A stretch of DNA of 64,000 nt from Bradyrhizobium diazoefficiens (GTDB lineage Bacteria > Pseudomonadota > Alphaproteobacteria > Rhizobiales > Xanthobacteraceae), in contig NZ_CP067101.1 of assembly GCF_016616425.1 (NCBI RefSeq), positions 3,658,001 to 3,722,000 of the forward strand. The letters run 5' to 3'. The position numbers and the translations under genes are program-made. The notes under the pieces were generated by a model. That model had not been told where the DNA came from. It saw only the letters and a program-made list of their open reading frames with translations, and made no database searches. This document shows positions 52,753 through 61,940 of this stretch, in pieces (within the stretch, counting starts at the first letter, position 1; every line of letters starts with the position of its first letter).

Positions 52753-54834
52753 TTACGCCGCCCTGACCTCGCCGAGGAAGCGGTCGAACTGTCCGGCGAG
52801 ATCGCGCGACTGTGTCGAGAGCTGCTCGGCGGCCCCGAGCACCTCCCTCGCGGCCACACCGGTGTCGTCGGCGGCGCGCTGCACGCCGGTGATGTTGGTG
52901 TTGACCTCCTGGGTGCCGCGGGCGGCCTCCTGGACGCTGCGGGCGATCTCTTTGGTGGCCGAGCCCTGTTCCTCGATCGCCGCGGCAATCGCGGTGCCGA
53001 TCTGGTCGATCTCGCCGATGACCTCGGCGACGTTGCGGATCGCGGCCACGGTCTCGTCGCTTGCGGCCTGGATCGCCGTGATCTGCTCGGAGATTTCAGT
53101 CGTCGCCTTGGCGGTCTGGCCCGCCAGCGACTTCACTTCAGAGGCGACCACGGCGAAGCCGCGGCCGGCGTCGCCGGCGCGGGCGGCCTCGATGGTCGCG
53201 TTCAGCGCCAGCAGGTTGGTCTGCTCGGCGATGCTCTGGATCAGCGTAACGACGTCGCCGATCTTCTGCGCGCCCTCCGCGAGGGTGCGTGCGGTGTCGC
53301 CGGTGCGGCGGGCGTTGTCGACGGCGCGGGCCGCGATCTCGGTGCTTTGTGCGACCTGGCGGCCGATCTCCGAGATCGAGGAGGTCAGCTCTTCGGTGGC
53401 GCTGGCGACGGTCTGCACGTTGGTCGAGGTCTGCTCGGAGGCGGCGGCGACGATTGCGGCCTGGCTGTTGGTCTGTGCCGCCGTCGAGGTCATCGACTGC
53501 GCGGTGCTTTCCATGGTTGAAGAGGCCCGGGACAGGCCGCCGACGAGCTCGGTGACCTTGGCCTCGAACGCGCGGGTGAGCTCGTCGAGCGCTTGCGCCC
53601 GGCGCATCTTGCCGTCGTTCTCGGCCTGCTTCTCGGCCGCGAGCCGGTCGGCCCGGATCATGTTGTCCTTGAAGACCTGAACCGCCGCAGCCATCGCCCC
53701 GATCTCGTCGGAGCGATCGGCGCCGGGGATACCGTCCGCGACCTCGCCGTCGGCGAGCCGCGACATCCGCGTCGTCAGGTTGACGATCGGCGCGCAGACG
53801 CGGCGACGAACCATCACGATGAGGCCGACGCTCGCGATCAACACCGCGGCGAGGCCGAGCAGCGCGATGGTGAAGCTGGTGCGCGCGGCGGCGGAGGCGC
53901 CGGCGAGGATCTGCTCGGCATTGTCATAGAATGCGTCGCGGACCTCGATGATGGTGCCGAGGCCGCGTTGCGTGGCGGCGTAGTAGGTCTCCGTGTCGTG
54001 TTCGTACTTGCCGCTGACCGCACCGTCCTTGACGAGCTTGAGCTCGCGGCCGAACTCCTCGACATAGATCGAATGGAACTTCTCCAGCGCCGCGGCGACG
54101 TTCGCCGGGGTTGCCGGATTGCCGCGCAACTCCAGCAGCGCCATCACGAGCTGGTCGTTGCGGCCTTGCGAGCGGCTGATGTCGGCCTTCTCGGCGTCGG
54201 TCGCCGGTTTTTTGCCGCCGACGAGATTCTTGTGCAGGCTGGAGTTGAAGCCGCCGACGTCGCGCAATGTCATCGCGACGTTGGCGTAGCTGGCCTGCCG
54301 GTAGGCGTCACCGTTCAGGATCGCCATGCGGCGGACCTGCTCGTTGAGCAATGCGGTCACGCCGGCATTGAGCACGGCGTTGTCGGCGACGAGCTTCCTG
54401 GCGGCGTCCTTGCGCGCCTCGGCGGGGCCTGCGATCGCCTTGTCGATGGCCGCGCGCAGCGCTGCGAATTTCGAATTGATGCCATCGATGTTGGCGGCGA
54501 TGGTGTTGCCGTCGTCGAGGGAGCCGGGCAGCTCCTTGCGCAGTGCGTTCATCTTGTCGCGTGCACCGTCGGTTTGCTTGCGCAGTTGGTCCTGCCTGGC
54601 CAGTAGAGCCGGGTCCACCGCTGCCGGCCCAAAGAGGATGTTGGTGGAGAAGCCGCGCTCGGGATTGAGGTAGCGCGGGATGTCGCTGACGGCGCGGACG
54701 ATCGCGAGCCGGCCCTCCGCTTCGGTGATCCGCTCCATCGTCTGGTACTTGGTCACGGCGACGTAGACGGCGAGGCCGCCGCCCACGGTCGAGAGCGAGA
54801 CGATGGCGGTGGTCAGAAGCGTACCGATTTTCAT
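52753..54834 (-). CDS. Methyl-accepting chemotaxis protein
   Basis: 693 aa transducer. A first membrane segment (residues ~7-29) and a second (~332-355, [20 protein letters not shown]) bracket a ~300-residue helical periplasmic sensor. A HAMP domain follows ([20 protein letters not shown]), then the signalling domain whose tip reads [20 protein letters not shown], binding CheA and CheW. The sensor has no CHASE or Cache signature that I can see; its size fits a long four-helix bundle. No cytoplasmic che genes are adjacent. The ligand is unknown. Confidence 0.93.
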   Translation of the reverse strand: MKIGTLLTTAIVSLSTVGGGLAVYVAVTKYQTMERITEAEGRLAIVRAVSDIPRYLNPERGFSTNILFGPAAVDPALLARQDQLRKQTDGARDKMNALRKELPGSLDDGNTIAANIDGINSKFAALRAAIDKAIAGPAEARKDAARKLVADNAVLNAGVTALLNEQVRRMAILNGDAYRQASYANVAMTLRDVGGFNSSLHKNLVGGKKPATDAEKADISRSQGRNDQLVMALLELRGNPATPANVAAALEKFHSIYVEEFGRELKLVKDGAVSGKYEHDTETYYAATQRGLGTIIEVRDAFYDNAEQILAGASAAARTSFTIALLGLAAVLIASVGLIVMVRRRVCAPIVNLTTRMSRLADGEVADGIPGADRSDEIGAMAAAVQVFKDNMIRADRLAAEKQAENDGKMRRAQALDELTRAFEAKVTELVGGLSRASSTMESTAQSMTSTAAQTNSQAAIVAAASEQTSTNVQTVASATEELTSSISEIGRQVAQSTEIAARAVDNARRTGDTARTLAEGAQKIGDVVTLIQSIAEQTNLLALNATIEAARAGDAGRGFAVVASEVKSLAGQTAKATTEISEQITAIQAASDETVAAIRNVAEVIGEIDQIGTAIAAAIEEQGSATKEIARSVQEAARGTQEVNTNITGVQRAADDTGVAAREVLGAAEQLSTQSRDLAGQFDRFLGEVRAA

Positions 54835-54922
54835 GATCTGTCCGGCAATTTGCGGGGAATTATCTTGCGCGGAACAGTAGGTTGCCCGTGTTAATCACGG
54901 GTTTACGCACCTCGCCGCCGGC

Positions 54923-55363
54923 TCAGCCGGTTGCCCGATCCAGCTTCGCCAGGATCTCCAGCGTCGCGGCGTCGCGCTCGCCTGCGAAATACCGGACGAG
55001 CGCCTCGCCGAAGATGGGTTGGTCGGACACCGCGCCGAACAGCGTCATCGACGAGCGGAATTTGGCGTCATCCGGCGCGCCGAGGATCGCGTTGATGCTC
55101 CGGCCCTGAACCGCGAGCACGAGCCTGGTGCATTCGATCAGGCGCGGCCCGAGCACGGGATGGGCGAGATAGGCCCGCGCCTCCCCGCGCGAGCCGATGG
55201 CGTAGCGCTGCGACATGGCACTGAAGCCGAGGCCTGCGACCTGGGGGAAGACGAACCACATCCAGTGAGTTTGCTTCCGGCCCCGGGCCAGCTCCCCCTG
55301 AAAATCGCGAAAAACCGGGTTTTGGGCTCGGATGAAGCGCTCCAGATCGAAAGGATCGGTCAT
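54923..55363 (-). CDS. DUF1810 family protein
   Basis: 146 aa. The family start DPFDLERFIRAQNPVF, the block THWMWFVFPQVAGLG, SQRYAIGSRGEARAYLAHP and a final KFRSSMTLFGAV are all typical. DUF1810 is a compact cytosolic alpha-helical domain of unknown function, often near calpastatin-like annotations that are not meaningful. It is isolated here. Confidence 0.9.
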   Translation of the reverse strand: MTDPFDLERFIRAQNPVFRDFQGELARGRKQTHWMWFVFPQVAGLGFSAMSQRYAIGSRGEARAYLAHPVLGPRLIECTRLVLAVQGRSINAILGAPDDAKFRSSMTLFGAVSDQPIFGEALVRYFAGERDAATLEILAKLDRATG

Positions 55364-55484
55364 TGGATACCCCGGGGATGCCTAACCGGCCGCGATTATG
55401 CCTAACTTTTGGCTCCCAATGTGGTAGCTGGTATAGAGTCTCTGGGTGGGGGTTGGGCCCCCCGGGGGTCGATTTGGGGATCTG

Positions 55485-56519
55485 ATGGTTTCCGACGCAG
55501 CACACGCCGAGAGGCTGTTGTCGCGCCGCCGTATTGGGCGGGCCGAGCGTGTTTTGCTGTCTCTGGCTGCCCTCGCGCTGGCGACGGGCGGCGCTGCCTG
55601 GGTCGCGGACATCGGAGGGGCGAATGTGGGCGATTCGACGCCGCTGGCCTCCGCCGCCTTGCCGCCGGCCAATGCGCCTTCTTTCGAAGACCGTTTCGCT
55701 TCGGCGTCCGGCAATCCGCCGGCTCGCGAGTTCGGCCTGCGGACGCTGGAGCGTTCCGCACTTGATGCGGTCCAGCTCAAGCTCCGCGACGCCAAGGCGA
55801 TGCTCGCCCAGAAGCTCCAGGGCGACGACTGGCGCTCGACCCTGACCGATGACGACCGGACGGTGGTCGACGGGACGAGACCCTCGCAGCGCGCCGACGC
55901 CATCCCGATGCCGCGCTCGCGCCCGGTTCAGGCGGACCTCTACGCCCAGATCGCCTCCAGCCAGGCCTTTGCCAGCACCAATCCCAGGGTCGACAACCGC
56001 AATTTCTTCGAAAAATTCACCGACAAGATCAGGCTGGCCTCGCTGACGCCGGGCGATGGCCTGTTCAACAAGGCGCCCAATCTCGCCGCGCTTGGTTACG
56101 ATTCTCGCACGGCGGTCTATGACATCAAGGCGAGGGCGCTCTACCTGCCGAGCGGCGTTGCACTGGAAGCGCACTCGGGCATGGGCGCGCTGATGGACGA
56201 CCCCGAACATGTCGACCAGCGCATGGTCGGCGCGACACCGCCTGCGACCTACGACCTGAAGCCGCGCGAGAAGCTGTTCCACGGCGTCCGCGCGCTGCGC
56301 ATGACCCCCGCCGAAGGCACCAGTGCGCTCGGCCGCGTTGGCCTTCTCACCCACAGCTACATGCTCGGCCCGCGCGGCGATTCCAACGGGTGCGTCTCGA
56401 TCAAGGACTATGATCGCTTCCTTCGGGCATACGACAATGGCGAGTTCAACCGCCTGGTCGTCGTGCCGAGCCTGAGCGGATCGGCGACCGCCTCGCAGCG
56501 CGCGAGCACCGACTCCTGA
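55485..56519 (+). CDS. DUF2778/Tlde1-type L,D-transpeptidase-like protein with N-terminal membrane anchor
   Basis: 344 aa from ATG 55485, 4 bp after GGGGATCT. A hydrophobic stretch (ERVLLSLAALALATGGAAWV) acts as anchor or signal. The last ~150 residues match the Tlde1 domain: VALEAHSGMGALMDDPEHVD, VGATPPATYDLKPREKLFHG, and the catalytic His/Cys pair in LLTHSYMLGPRGDSNGCVS. Tlde1 was described as a type VI secretion effector that alters peptidoglycan donors in target cells. No T6SS genes lie here, so a housekeeping cell-wall function is more likely. An upstream start at 55446 is unlikely. Confidence 0.85.
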   Translation: MVSDAAHAERLLSRRRIGRAERVLLSLAALALATGGAAWVADIGGANVGDSTPLASAALPPANAPSFEDRFASASGNPPAREFGLRTLERSALDAVQLKLRDAKAMLAQKLQGDDWRSTLTDDDRTVVDGTRPSQRADAIPMPRSRPVQADLYAQIASSQAFASTNPRVDNRNFFEKFTDKIRLASLTPGDGLFNKAPNLAALGYDSRTAVYDIKARALYLPSGVALEAHSGMGALMDDPEHVDQRMVGATPPATYDLKPREKLFHGVRALRMTPAEGTSALGRVGLLTHSYMLGPRGDSNGCVSIKDYDRFLRAYDNGEFNRLVVVPSLSGSATASQRASTDS

Positions 56520-56585
56520 TACTTGCCCGTTACGGCGGGGCTGCCGTTTCCCCTTCGTTAAGCCGTCATCGTCCAGAAGCAGCCC

Positions 56586-56843
56586 ATGAGTGATCCATCA
56601 AGTTCCGAGACCCCGCTGCGTACGACGTTCAAGATCAAGTTGAACGGTGACACGTTGGCGATCGCGACGGTCGGCCAGGCCTATCAATTCCTCACCAACT
56701 TCAAGTCGGTGGAGTGGATGGAATTCCGCTCCCTGCACGAGGACGCCGTCGCAGCGCTCGAAGGCGCTGCCGGTAACGCGATGCTCGTGGTGCAGGCGAC
56801 CAACGCCGTGCGCGCGTTGTTCGTGAGCGCAAAGCTGCTCTGA
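56586..56843 (+). CDS. DUF982-like small protein, 85 aa
   Basis: ATG 56586. The segment TVGQAYQFLTNFKSVEWMEF, then SLHEDAVAALEGAAGNAMLV and a closing RALFVSAKLL follow the DUF982 pattern of rhizobial cytosolic proteins (a strand pair then two helices). Function unknown. It lies between the Tlde1-type gene and the TRAP binding protein, same strand. Confidence 0.7.
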   Translation: MSDPSSSETPLRTTFKIKLNGDTLAIATVGQAYQFLTNFKSVEWMEFRSLHEDAVAALEGAAGNAMLVVQATNAVRALFVSAKLL

Positions 56844-56961
56844 GGGCAGCGACAGGCCTTTCCACATCTTGAACTCCGCTACAGGAACGGGCAAACGGTT
56901 CGCGAAGATCGTCGCCGCAAGCCCTTATGTTTGAAACTCATTTGCAGGGAGAAACACGATC

Positions 56962-58053
56962 ATGAAACGCCGTACATTCCTCAAGGGCAGCGCAGTCGCC
57001 GGCGCGACGACGCTGATCGCTGCACCTGCGATCGCGCAGAGCGCGCCCGAGATCAAATGGCGCCTGACCTCGAGCTTCCCGAAGTCGCTCGACACCATCT
57101 ACGGCACGGCGCAGACCTTCGCGAAATATGTCGCCGAGGCCACCGACAACAAATTCCAGATCCAGACCTTTGCCGCCGGCGAGATCGTGCCCGGCCTCCA
57201 GGCGCTCGACGCCGTCAGCACCGCCTCGGTGGAGATGGCGCAGACCCCGCTCTATTTCTACATCGGCAAGGAGCCGGCGCTGGCCTATGCCACCGGCGCG
57301 CCGTTCGGCATGAACCATCGCCATCAGGAATCGTGGTGGCACTTCGGCGGCGGCGCCGACCTCGCCAATGAAGCACTGAAGCCGTTCAAGGCCCACGCGA
57401 TCCTCTGCGGCAATTCCGGCACCCAGATGGGCGGCTGGTTCCGCAAGGAGATCAAAACCGTCGACGACCTCAAGGGCCTCAAATTCCGTATAGCCGGCAT
57501 GGGCGGCCATGTGCTGGCAAGGCTCGGGGTCGTTCCGCAGCAGATCGCGGGTGGCGATATCTATCCGGCGCTGGAGAAGGGCACGATCGACGCGGTCGAA
57601 TTCGTTGGCCCCTATGACGACGAGAAGCTCGGCTTCCAGAAAGTCGCCAAATATTACTATTTCCCGGGCTGGTGGGAAGGCGGCGCCATGCTGCACATGA
57701 TCGTCAACGACGAGAAATGGGCCTCGCTGCCCAAGCAGTACCAGGCGATCGTCAACCAGGCCGGCTCGGCGGCCGGCGCCTGGATGCTCGAGAAATACGA
57801 CAGCGTGAATCCGGCGGCACTGAAGCGGTTGATCGCCAATGGCGCGGAGCTGAAGGCGTTCCCGCAACCGGTGCTGGAGGCCTGCTACAACGCGACCCAG
57901 GACCATCTGAACGAGCTCGCCACCAAGAGCGAACTGTTCAAACGGACCAAGGAGAGCCACGACGCGTATATGAAGGAGCTGCTGTTCTATACGCAGATCG
58001 CGGAAAACTTCTACGACAACTACCTGCTCGGCAAGATGCGCAACAAGACCTGA
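56962..58053 (+). CDS. TRAP transporter solute-binding protein (DctP family)
   Basis: 363 aa with a Tat signal (KRRTFLKGSAVAGATTL). DctP family traits: WRLTSSFPKSLDTIYGTAQ at the mature start, QTPLYFYIGKEPALAYATG near 93, DLKGLKFRIAGMGGHVLARL near 172 with the carboxylate-binding Arg, and AVEFVGPYDDEKLGF near 212. This resembles TakP-like receptors for 2-oxo acids or related acids. No DctQ/DctM membrane genes are in the window, so it is an orphan or uses a distant channel. Confidence 0.9.
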   Translation: MKRRTFLKGSAVAGATTLIAAPAIAQSAPEIKWRLTSSFPKSLDTIYGTAQTFAKYVAEATDNKFQIQTFAAGEIVPGLQALDAVSTASVEMAQTPLYFYIGKEPALAYATGAPFGMNHRHQESWWHFGGGADLANEALKPFKAHAILCGNSGTQMGGWFRKEIKTVDDLKGLKFRIAGMGGHVLARLGVVPQQIAGGDIYPALEKGTIDAVEFVGPYDDEKLGFQKVAKYYYFPGWWEGGAMLHMIVNDEKWASLPKQYQAIVNQAGSAAGAWMLEKYDSVNPAALKRLIANGAELKAFPQPVLEACYNATQDHLNELATKSELFKRTKESHDAYMKELLFYTQIAENFYDNYLLGKMRNKT

Positions 58054-58093
58054 TCGCGAGAAGGGCGCGGTAGCTACGCCGCGTCCGGTTCTC

Positions 58094-58186
58094 GTAGGGT
58101 GGGCAAAGGCGCACTTGCGCCGTACCCACCATCTGTCCGACGGGGCGATAGAAGTCGTGGGCACGCTTCCGCTTTGCCCACCCTAC
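58094..58186. repeat. ~100-bp palindromic intergenic repeat, copy 2
   Basis: Same element as at 24362-24460: GTAGGGTGGGCAAAG at the left and CTTTGCCCACCCTAC at the right, with GGCGCACTTGCGCC inside. It sits between the convergent TRAP and ATPase genes. The two copies differ mainly in the middle, where the loop lies. Confidence 0.92.
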
Positions 58187-58203
58187 GAGATCCGTGTGGC
58201 GTA

Positions 58204-58977
58204 CTAAGCCGCGCCCAGTCCGAGCTTGGCATAGATGCGCCGTGCATAGGCGCCGAACGCATCTGTCGTCTTGAGCGGAAGGTCGCGCGGGAAGGGCAGG
58301 TCGATCGGGAAAAAGTCGGCCATCTTCGCCGGACCCGCCGTCAGCACGGCGCAATGCGAGGACAGGAACACGGCTTCCTGGATCGAGTGGGTGACGAAGA
58401 TGATCGTCTTGCCGCTCTCGCGCCAGATCCGCAACATCTCCAAGTTCATCTGCTCGCGCGTCAGCGCGTCCAGCGCGCCGAACGGCTCGTCCATCAGGAT
58501 CAGCTTTGGATCGTGAATGAAGGCGCGCGCGATGGCGGTGCGCTGCTGCATGCCGCCGGAGAGCTGCTGCGGATATTTCTGCTCGTAGCCGGCAAGCCCG
58601 ACGAGGTTGAGCAGATCGCGAGCCCGCTCGCGCGCGGCCTTCATGGGCAGGCCGACGATCTCCGCCGGCAGCAGCACGTTGTCCAGGACAGTACGCCATT
58701 TCAAGAGCAGCGCCTGCTGGAACACCATGCCGATGTCGCGGCTCGGATCGAACGGGCTGTTGGCATTGCCTATCCGGACGCTGCCGCCGTCGGCGCCGTG
58801 CAGGCCGGCCAGGATCTTCATTACAGTCGTCTTGCCGCAGCCGGACGGGCCGACCAGCGAGACGAGCTCACCTTCCTGCACGTCCATCGTGACATCGGAC
58901 ACCGCGAGAAATTCGGCGCCGCCGCTGCGATAGACTTTGCGGACGCCTTGCAGGCTGATGAAGGGGGCTGAGCTCAT
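58204..58977 (-). CDS. ABC transporter ATP-binding protein, nitrate/sulfonate/taurine type
   Basis: 257 aa from ATG 58977, which overlaps the upstream stop as ATGA. Walker A GPSGCGKTT near 42, Q-loop MVFQQALLLKWRTV near 84, signature QLSGGMQQRTAIARAF near 135, Walker B LILMDEPFGALDALTR near 157 and VTHSIQEAVFL near 192. The C-terminal helices and F-x-R-x-P pattern fit the SsuB/TauB/ThiZ group. It is the last gene of the TetR-controlled operon and pairs with the permease at 61926-62696 and the binding protein at 63527. Confidence 0.92.
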   Translation of the reverse strand: MSSAPFISLQGVRKVYRSGGAEFLAVSDVTMDVQEGELVSLVGPSGCGKTTVMKILAGLHGADGGSVRIGNANSPFDPSRDIGMVFQQALLLKWRTVLDNVLLPAEIVGLPMKAARERARDLLNLVGLAGYEQKYPQQLSGGMQQRTAIARAFIHDPKLILMDEPFGALDALTREQMNLEMLRIWRESGKTIIFVTHSIQEAVFLSSHCAVLTAGPAKMADFFPIDLPFPRDLPLKTTDAFGAYARRIYAKLGLGAA

Positions 58978-60029
58978 GCCAGCCATTTGTTCAAATTGGC
59001 GGCGACGAAGGAATCGTCGCTGAGGTCGGCATGCTCGCGCGTGACGCGGTCGATCTGCTCTTTCTGGCCGGGGCTGAGGCCCTCGCTCGGATCGAGGCAC
59101 CACAAACCTTTCATCAGGCCCTGACGCCGCAGCACCTCGTGGCAGCCCGCGATGCAGCCGTGAAAATTGTTGGCGACATCGAAGAACGCGCTGTTGCAGT
59201 CGGTGACGCGGGCATCAAGCGCCAGCAGGTCGGCCGGCACGCTGTCCTTGTGCCGGGCCGCCTTGCAGCGCTCGAACTGCTTGATTGCGCTCGCGGTCCA
59301 GACCGACCAATGGCCGAGCAGGCCGCCCTTGAAATAGGTTCGCGTGGTGATGCCGTTGTCGCGGAGATCGAACGGCAGCATCAGATCGAGCAGGATGTGA
59401 TCGTCATTCCCGGTGTAGAGCGCGACGCGGTCGAGCGCGCCTGCCGCTGCGACACCGCGCAGCACGTCGAGTGTCCGATAGCGGTTGAACGGCGCAATCT
59501 TGATCGCGACGACATTGTCGATCGAGGCAAAGCGCTGCCAGAACCGGGCAGAGAGAATGACACCGCCGACCGCCGGCTGGAGATAGAAGCCGACCAGCGG
59601 GATTTGGGCAGCGACCGCCTTGCAATGCGCGATGATCTCGTCCTCGGAAGCGCTCTTCATCGCGGCGAGGCTGAGCAGGCCGGCGTGATAGCCGATGTCG
59701 CGCGCGGTGCGGGCCTCGGCGAGGGCCTGCCGGGTCGGGCCGGCCAGCCCTGCGACCATCGCCAGCGGCCGTTTGGTCCAGTTGGCCGCAGTCTCGGCGG
59801 CAAGCTCGAGCACGGGGCGGTAGAGGCCGACATCGCGGATGGCGAACTGCGTGGTGTGTACGCCGACCGCAAGGCCGCCCGAGCCCGCATCGATGTAATA
59901 GCGCGTCAACGCGCGCTGATGCGTCTTGTCGAGCTGACGCTCGGCGGTGAGAGCCAGCGGATGCGCCGGCAGCACGGTGCCCTCGGCGATCAGCTTGCGG
60001 ATTTCGCTGTTGATCTGGCTGTGGTGCAT
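58974..60029 (-). CDS. Dihydrodipicolinate synthase (DapA) family lyase
   Basis: 351 aa TIM-barrel enzyme of the DapA/NAL group, longer than DapA itself (~290). The Schiff-base lysine is inferred at VVAIKIAPFNRYRT near 175, and the region SGGLAVGVHTTQFAIRDV near 50 replaces the usual GTTGE. The usual YN/YxxP motif is modified (FYLQPAVGG near 147). It would catalyse an aldol or decarboxylation step on a 2-oxo acid. It is flanked by a GNAT (6 bp) and the ATPase (overlap), so it acts on the imported compound or a derivative. Confidence 0.82.
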   Translation of the reverse strand: MHHSQINSEIRKLIAEGTVLPAHPLALTAERQLDKTHQRALTRYYIDAGSGGLAVGVHTTQFAIRDVGLYRPVLELAAETAANWTKRPLAMVAGLAGPTRQALAEARTARDIGYHAGLLSLAAMKSASEDEIIAHCKAVAAQIPLVGFYLQPAVGGVILSARFWQRFASIDNVVAIKIAPFNRYRTLDVLRGVAAAGALDRVALYTGNDDHILLDLMLPFDLRDNGITTRTYFKGGLLGHWSVWTASAIKQFERCKAARHKDSVPADLLALDARVTDCNSAFFDVANNFHGCIAGCHEVLRRQGLMKGLWCLDPSEGLSPGQKEQIDRVTREHADLSDDSFVAANLNKWLA

Positions 60030-60035
60030 GATGTC

Positions 60036-60857
60036 CTATCCGAATTCGGGGCCGGCGACGGCGAATGGCGCTTCTTCGGCGGCGATGGTGGCGGGGCCGA
60101 GCCGCATGCGCTGAAATGGTCGTTCGATGGTCCAACCAGCCGCAAGCAATCCTTCCAGGAATGCGCGTTGCGAGTCGACGGCGTCGAGCAGGAGGGGGCG
60201 GGTCTCGGTTCGCGCAATCGCGTCAACCAGGGCCAGAGCTGCCGCGGCATCATCGGCAAACAACGGGCCGATATGGCGGGCGATCCGGCCGTCGCGAACC
60301 AGCGCGATGGCGCCGTTCGCCGCGACGATGCGCGAGCCGGAGCGCTGTGCGAAGGCGGAGAGGAGGGCGGTCCGGTCGAAACCGGTAGCCCGCTGGTCCC
60401 GCGTACGAAGCGCTTCGAGCGTTGCGGATGACGATCGCGGCGCTTCGGCTTGCGCAGGCTTCGCCAGCTTCAGCCGGCGCAATTGCAGGGTCGGCGTGAA
60501 CCCCAGCGGCCCGTAGACGGCGGCGCCATCGGGCGTGGCGTCAAGCCAAACGGTGAGGCCGTTCTTTCGCGCCGTTTCGAGGCAGGCGTCGACGAGACGC
60601 GTTGCCAAGCCGCGGCGGCGATGCGTTGCTGTCACCAGCACCATGCTGATCCAGGCGTTATTGCCGGAATAGGGCAGCAGGGCTGCGGTTGCGATCAGTC
60701 GATCGCCGTCACGAATGCCGAACACGACGCCTTCCCGCAGGAAGATGCGCCAGTCGTCTTCGGTCTGGTTCCACTGCGCCTCCGTCGACAGCGCCAGCCC
60801 GGCCAGCGCGTCGTCGACGCCCAGCTTGATCACGCGCGGGACGTCAGTAACGGCCAT
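60036..60857 (-). CDS. GNAT family N-acetyltransferase, two-domain
   Basis: 273 aa. The N-terminal GNAT has NAWISMVLVTATHRRRGLAT near 70 (acetyl-CoA V-x-x-x-x-R-G motif as THRRRGLATRLV) and AAVYGPLGFTPTLQLRR. The C-terminal ~130 residues (RSGSRIVAANGAIALVRDGR, IGPLFADDAAAALALVDAIA) resemble a second, atypical GNAT lobe. Its start overlaps the preceding epimerase gene by 14 bp, so translation is coupled. Acceptor unknown. Confidence 0.82.
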   Translation of the reverse strand: MAVTDVPRVIKLGVDDALAGLALSTEAQWNQTEDDWRIFLREGVVFGIRDGDRLIATAALLPYSGNNAWISMVLVTATHRRRGLATRLVDACLETARKNGLTVWLDATPDGAAVYGPLGFTPTLQLRRLKLAKPAQAEAPRSSSATLEALRTRDQRATGFDRTALLSAFAQRSGSRIVAANGAIALVRDGRIARHIGPLFADDAAAALALVDAIARTETRPLLLDAVDSQRAFLEGLLAAGWTIERPFQRMRLGPATIAAEEAPFAVAGPEFG

Positions 60858-61881
60858 CGCGCACCTCGTATTTGGTGGGCTTGCCGAGGCTCGGCATGGC
60901 GCGCGAGACCCAGTCCGCGGTCCAGGCGATCAGCTGCTCGGTATCGACGACCGGAAGGCCGAACAGCTCGACCGCCTTTGACGTGTCGGTCAGCCATGCC
61001 GTCGGCTCCTCCTTGCCCGTCAGCACAGGCGCGCGGCCGAACCTCGCGCCGAATTTTTGGGCGAGATCGCGCACAGCGAGGATCTCGTGGCCGCTGACAT
61101 TGATGGGCGAGGTTGGCGCGGTGCAATGGGCGAGGCAGCGTAGCGCCTGCGAGGAGGCATCGCCCTGCCAGATGAAATTGACGTGGCCCAGGCTGACGTC
61201 GATCGGCGTGCCCGAGAGCACTTTCGTCGCAATGTCGTGCAACACGCCGTAACGCATGTCGATCGCGTAATTGAGGCGGAACAGGCGCCCCGGAGTTGCG
61301 AACTTGTGCGAGAAATACTCGAACATCCGCTCGCGACCGACGCAGGATTGCGCGTATTCGCCGGGCGGGTTCGGCGCCATGTCCTCGGTCGAGCCTTTGC
61401 CGTCGACAGGGACGAAGGGATAGATGCAGCCGGTCGAGAACGCCACGATGCGCGAGGACGGGAAGGCCTGTGCCACCAGGGCGGGCACGTGCGCGTTCAT
61501 CGCCCAAGTCAGGGCCAGATCGCCCTCGGCGCCGAACTTGCGACCGGCCATGAATACGATGTTCGGCGCCTTCGGCAGCGCGGCAATCGCCTTCTCGTCC
61601 ATCAGGTCGCAGTTGATCGTTTCGACCCCACGCGCGTGCAGCCAGTCCTTCACGCTGGCGTCGCTGAAGCGGGCCACGCCGATGATCCGGCGATCGGGCG
61701 CAGCGGCCTTGGCAAGGCCGGCCAGCGTCGGGCCCATCTTGCCGGCGACGCCGAGGATCATGATGTCGCCGTCGATCTTGGCGAGATCGTCGATCAGCGC
61801 CTGGCTCGGCCGGCACAGGAGATCGTCGAGGGCTGCGATATCGGGGATGATCTTCGGCAGCGTCTGGCGGGTGAGCAGCAT
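60844..61881 (-). CDS. NAD-dependent epimerase/dehydratase family protein
   Basis: 345 aa from ATG 61881 (MLLTRQTLPKIIPDIAAL). The Rossmann loop is MILGVAGKMGPTLAGLA near 41, the equivalent of TGGxGFxG. The catalytic region is atypical: FSTGCIYPFVP near 138, then EYAQSCVGRERMF near 165, so the standard YxxxK is not evident and the chemistry may differ. An N-terminal ~35-residue extension precedes the fold. Gene lies 44 bp after the permease gene and overlaps the GNAT gene. Confidence 0.8.
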   Translation of the reverse strand: MLLTRQTLPKIIPDIAALDDLLCRPSQALIDDLAKIDGDIMILGVAGKMGPTLAGLAKAAAPDRRIIGVARFSDASVKDWLHARGVETINCDLMDEKAIAALPKAPNIVFMAGRKFGAEGDLALTWAMNAHVPALVAQAFPSSRIVAFSTGCIYPFVPVDGKGSTEDMAPNPPGEYAQSCVGRERMFEYFSHKFATPGRLFRLNYAIDMRYGVLHDIATKVLSGTPIDVSLGHVNFIWQGDASSQALRCLAHCTAPTSPINVSGHEILAVRDLAQKFGARFGRAPVLTGKEEPTAWLTDTSKAVELFGLPVVDTEQLIAWTADWVSRAMPSLGKPTKYEVRDGRY

Positions 61882-61895
61882 CGATCGGTCCTTCG

Positions 61896-61940
61896 TTAGG
61901 TCTGCCGTTGTTAGGTCTGCCGTTCTTAGGTCTGTCTTGC
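61896..61940 (-). repeat. 15-bp tandem repeat, three copies, between permease and epimerase genes
   Basis: CGTTAGGTCTGCCGT (61896-61910), TGTTAGGTCTGCCGT (61911-61925) and TCTTAGGTCTGTCTT (61926-61940). The third copy covers the permease stop codon. The period of 15 keeps frame, so copy-number change would not shift reading. Confidence 0.9.
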
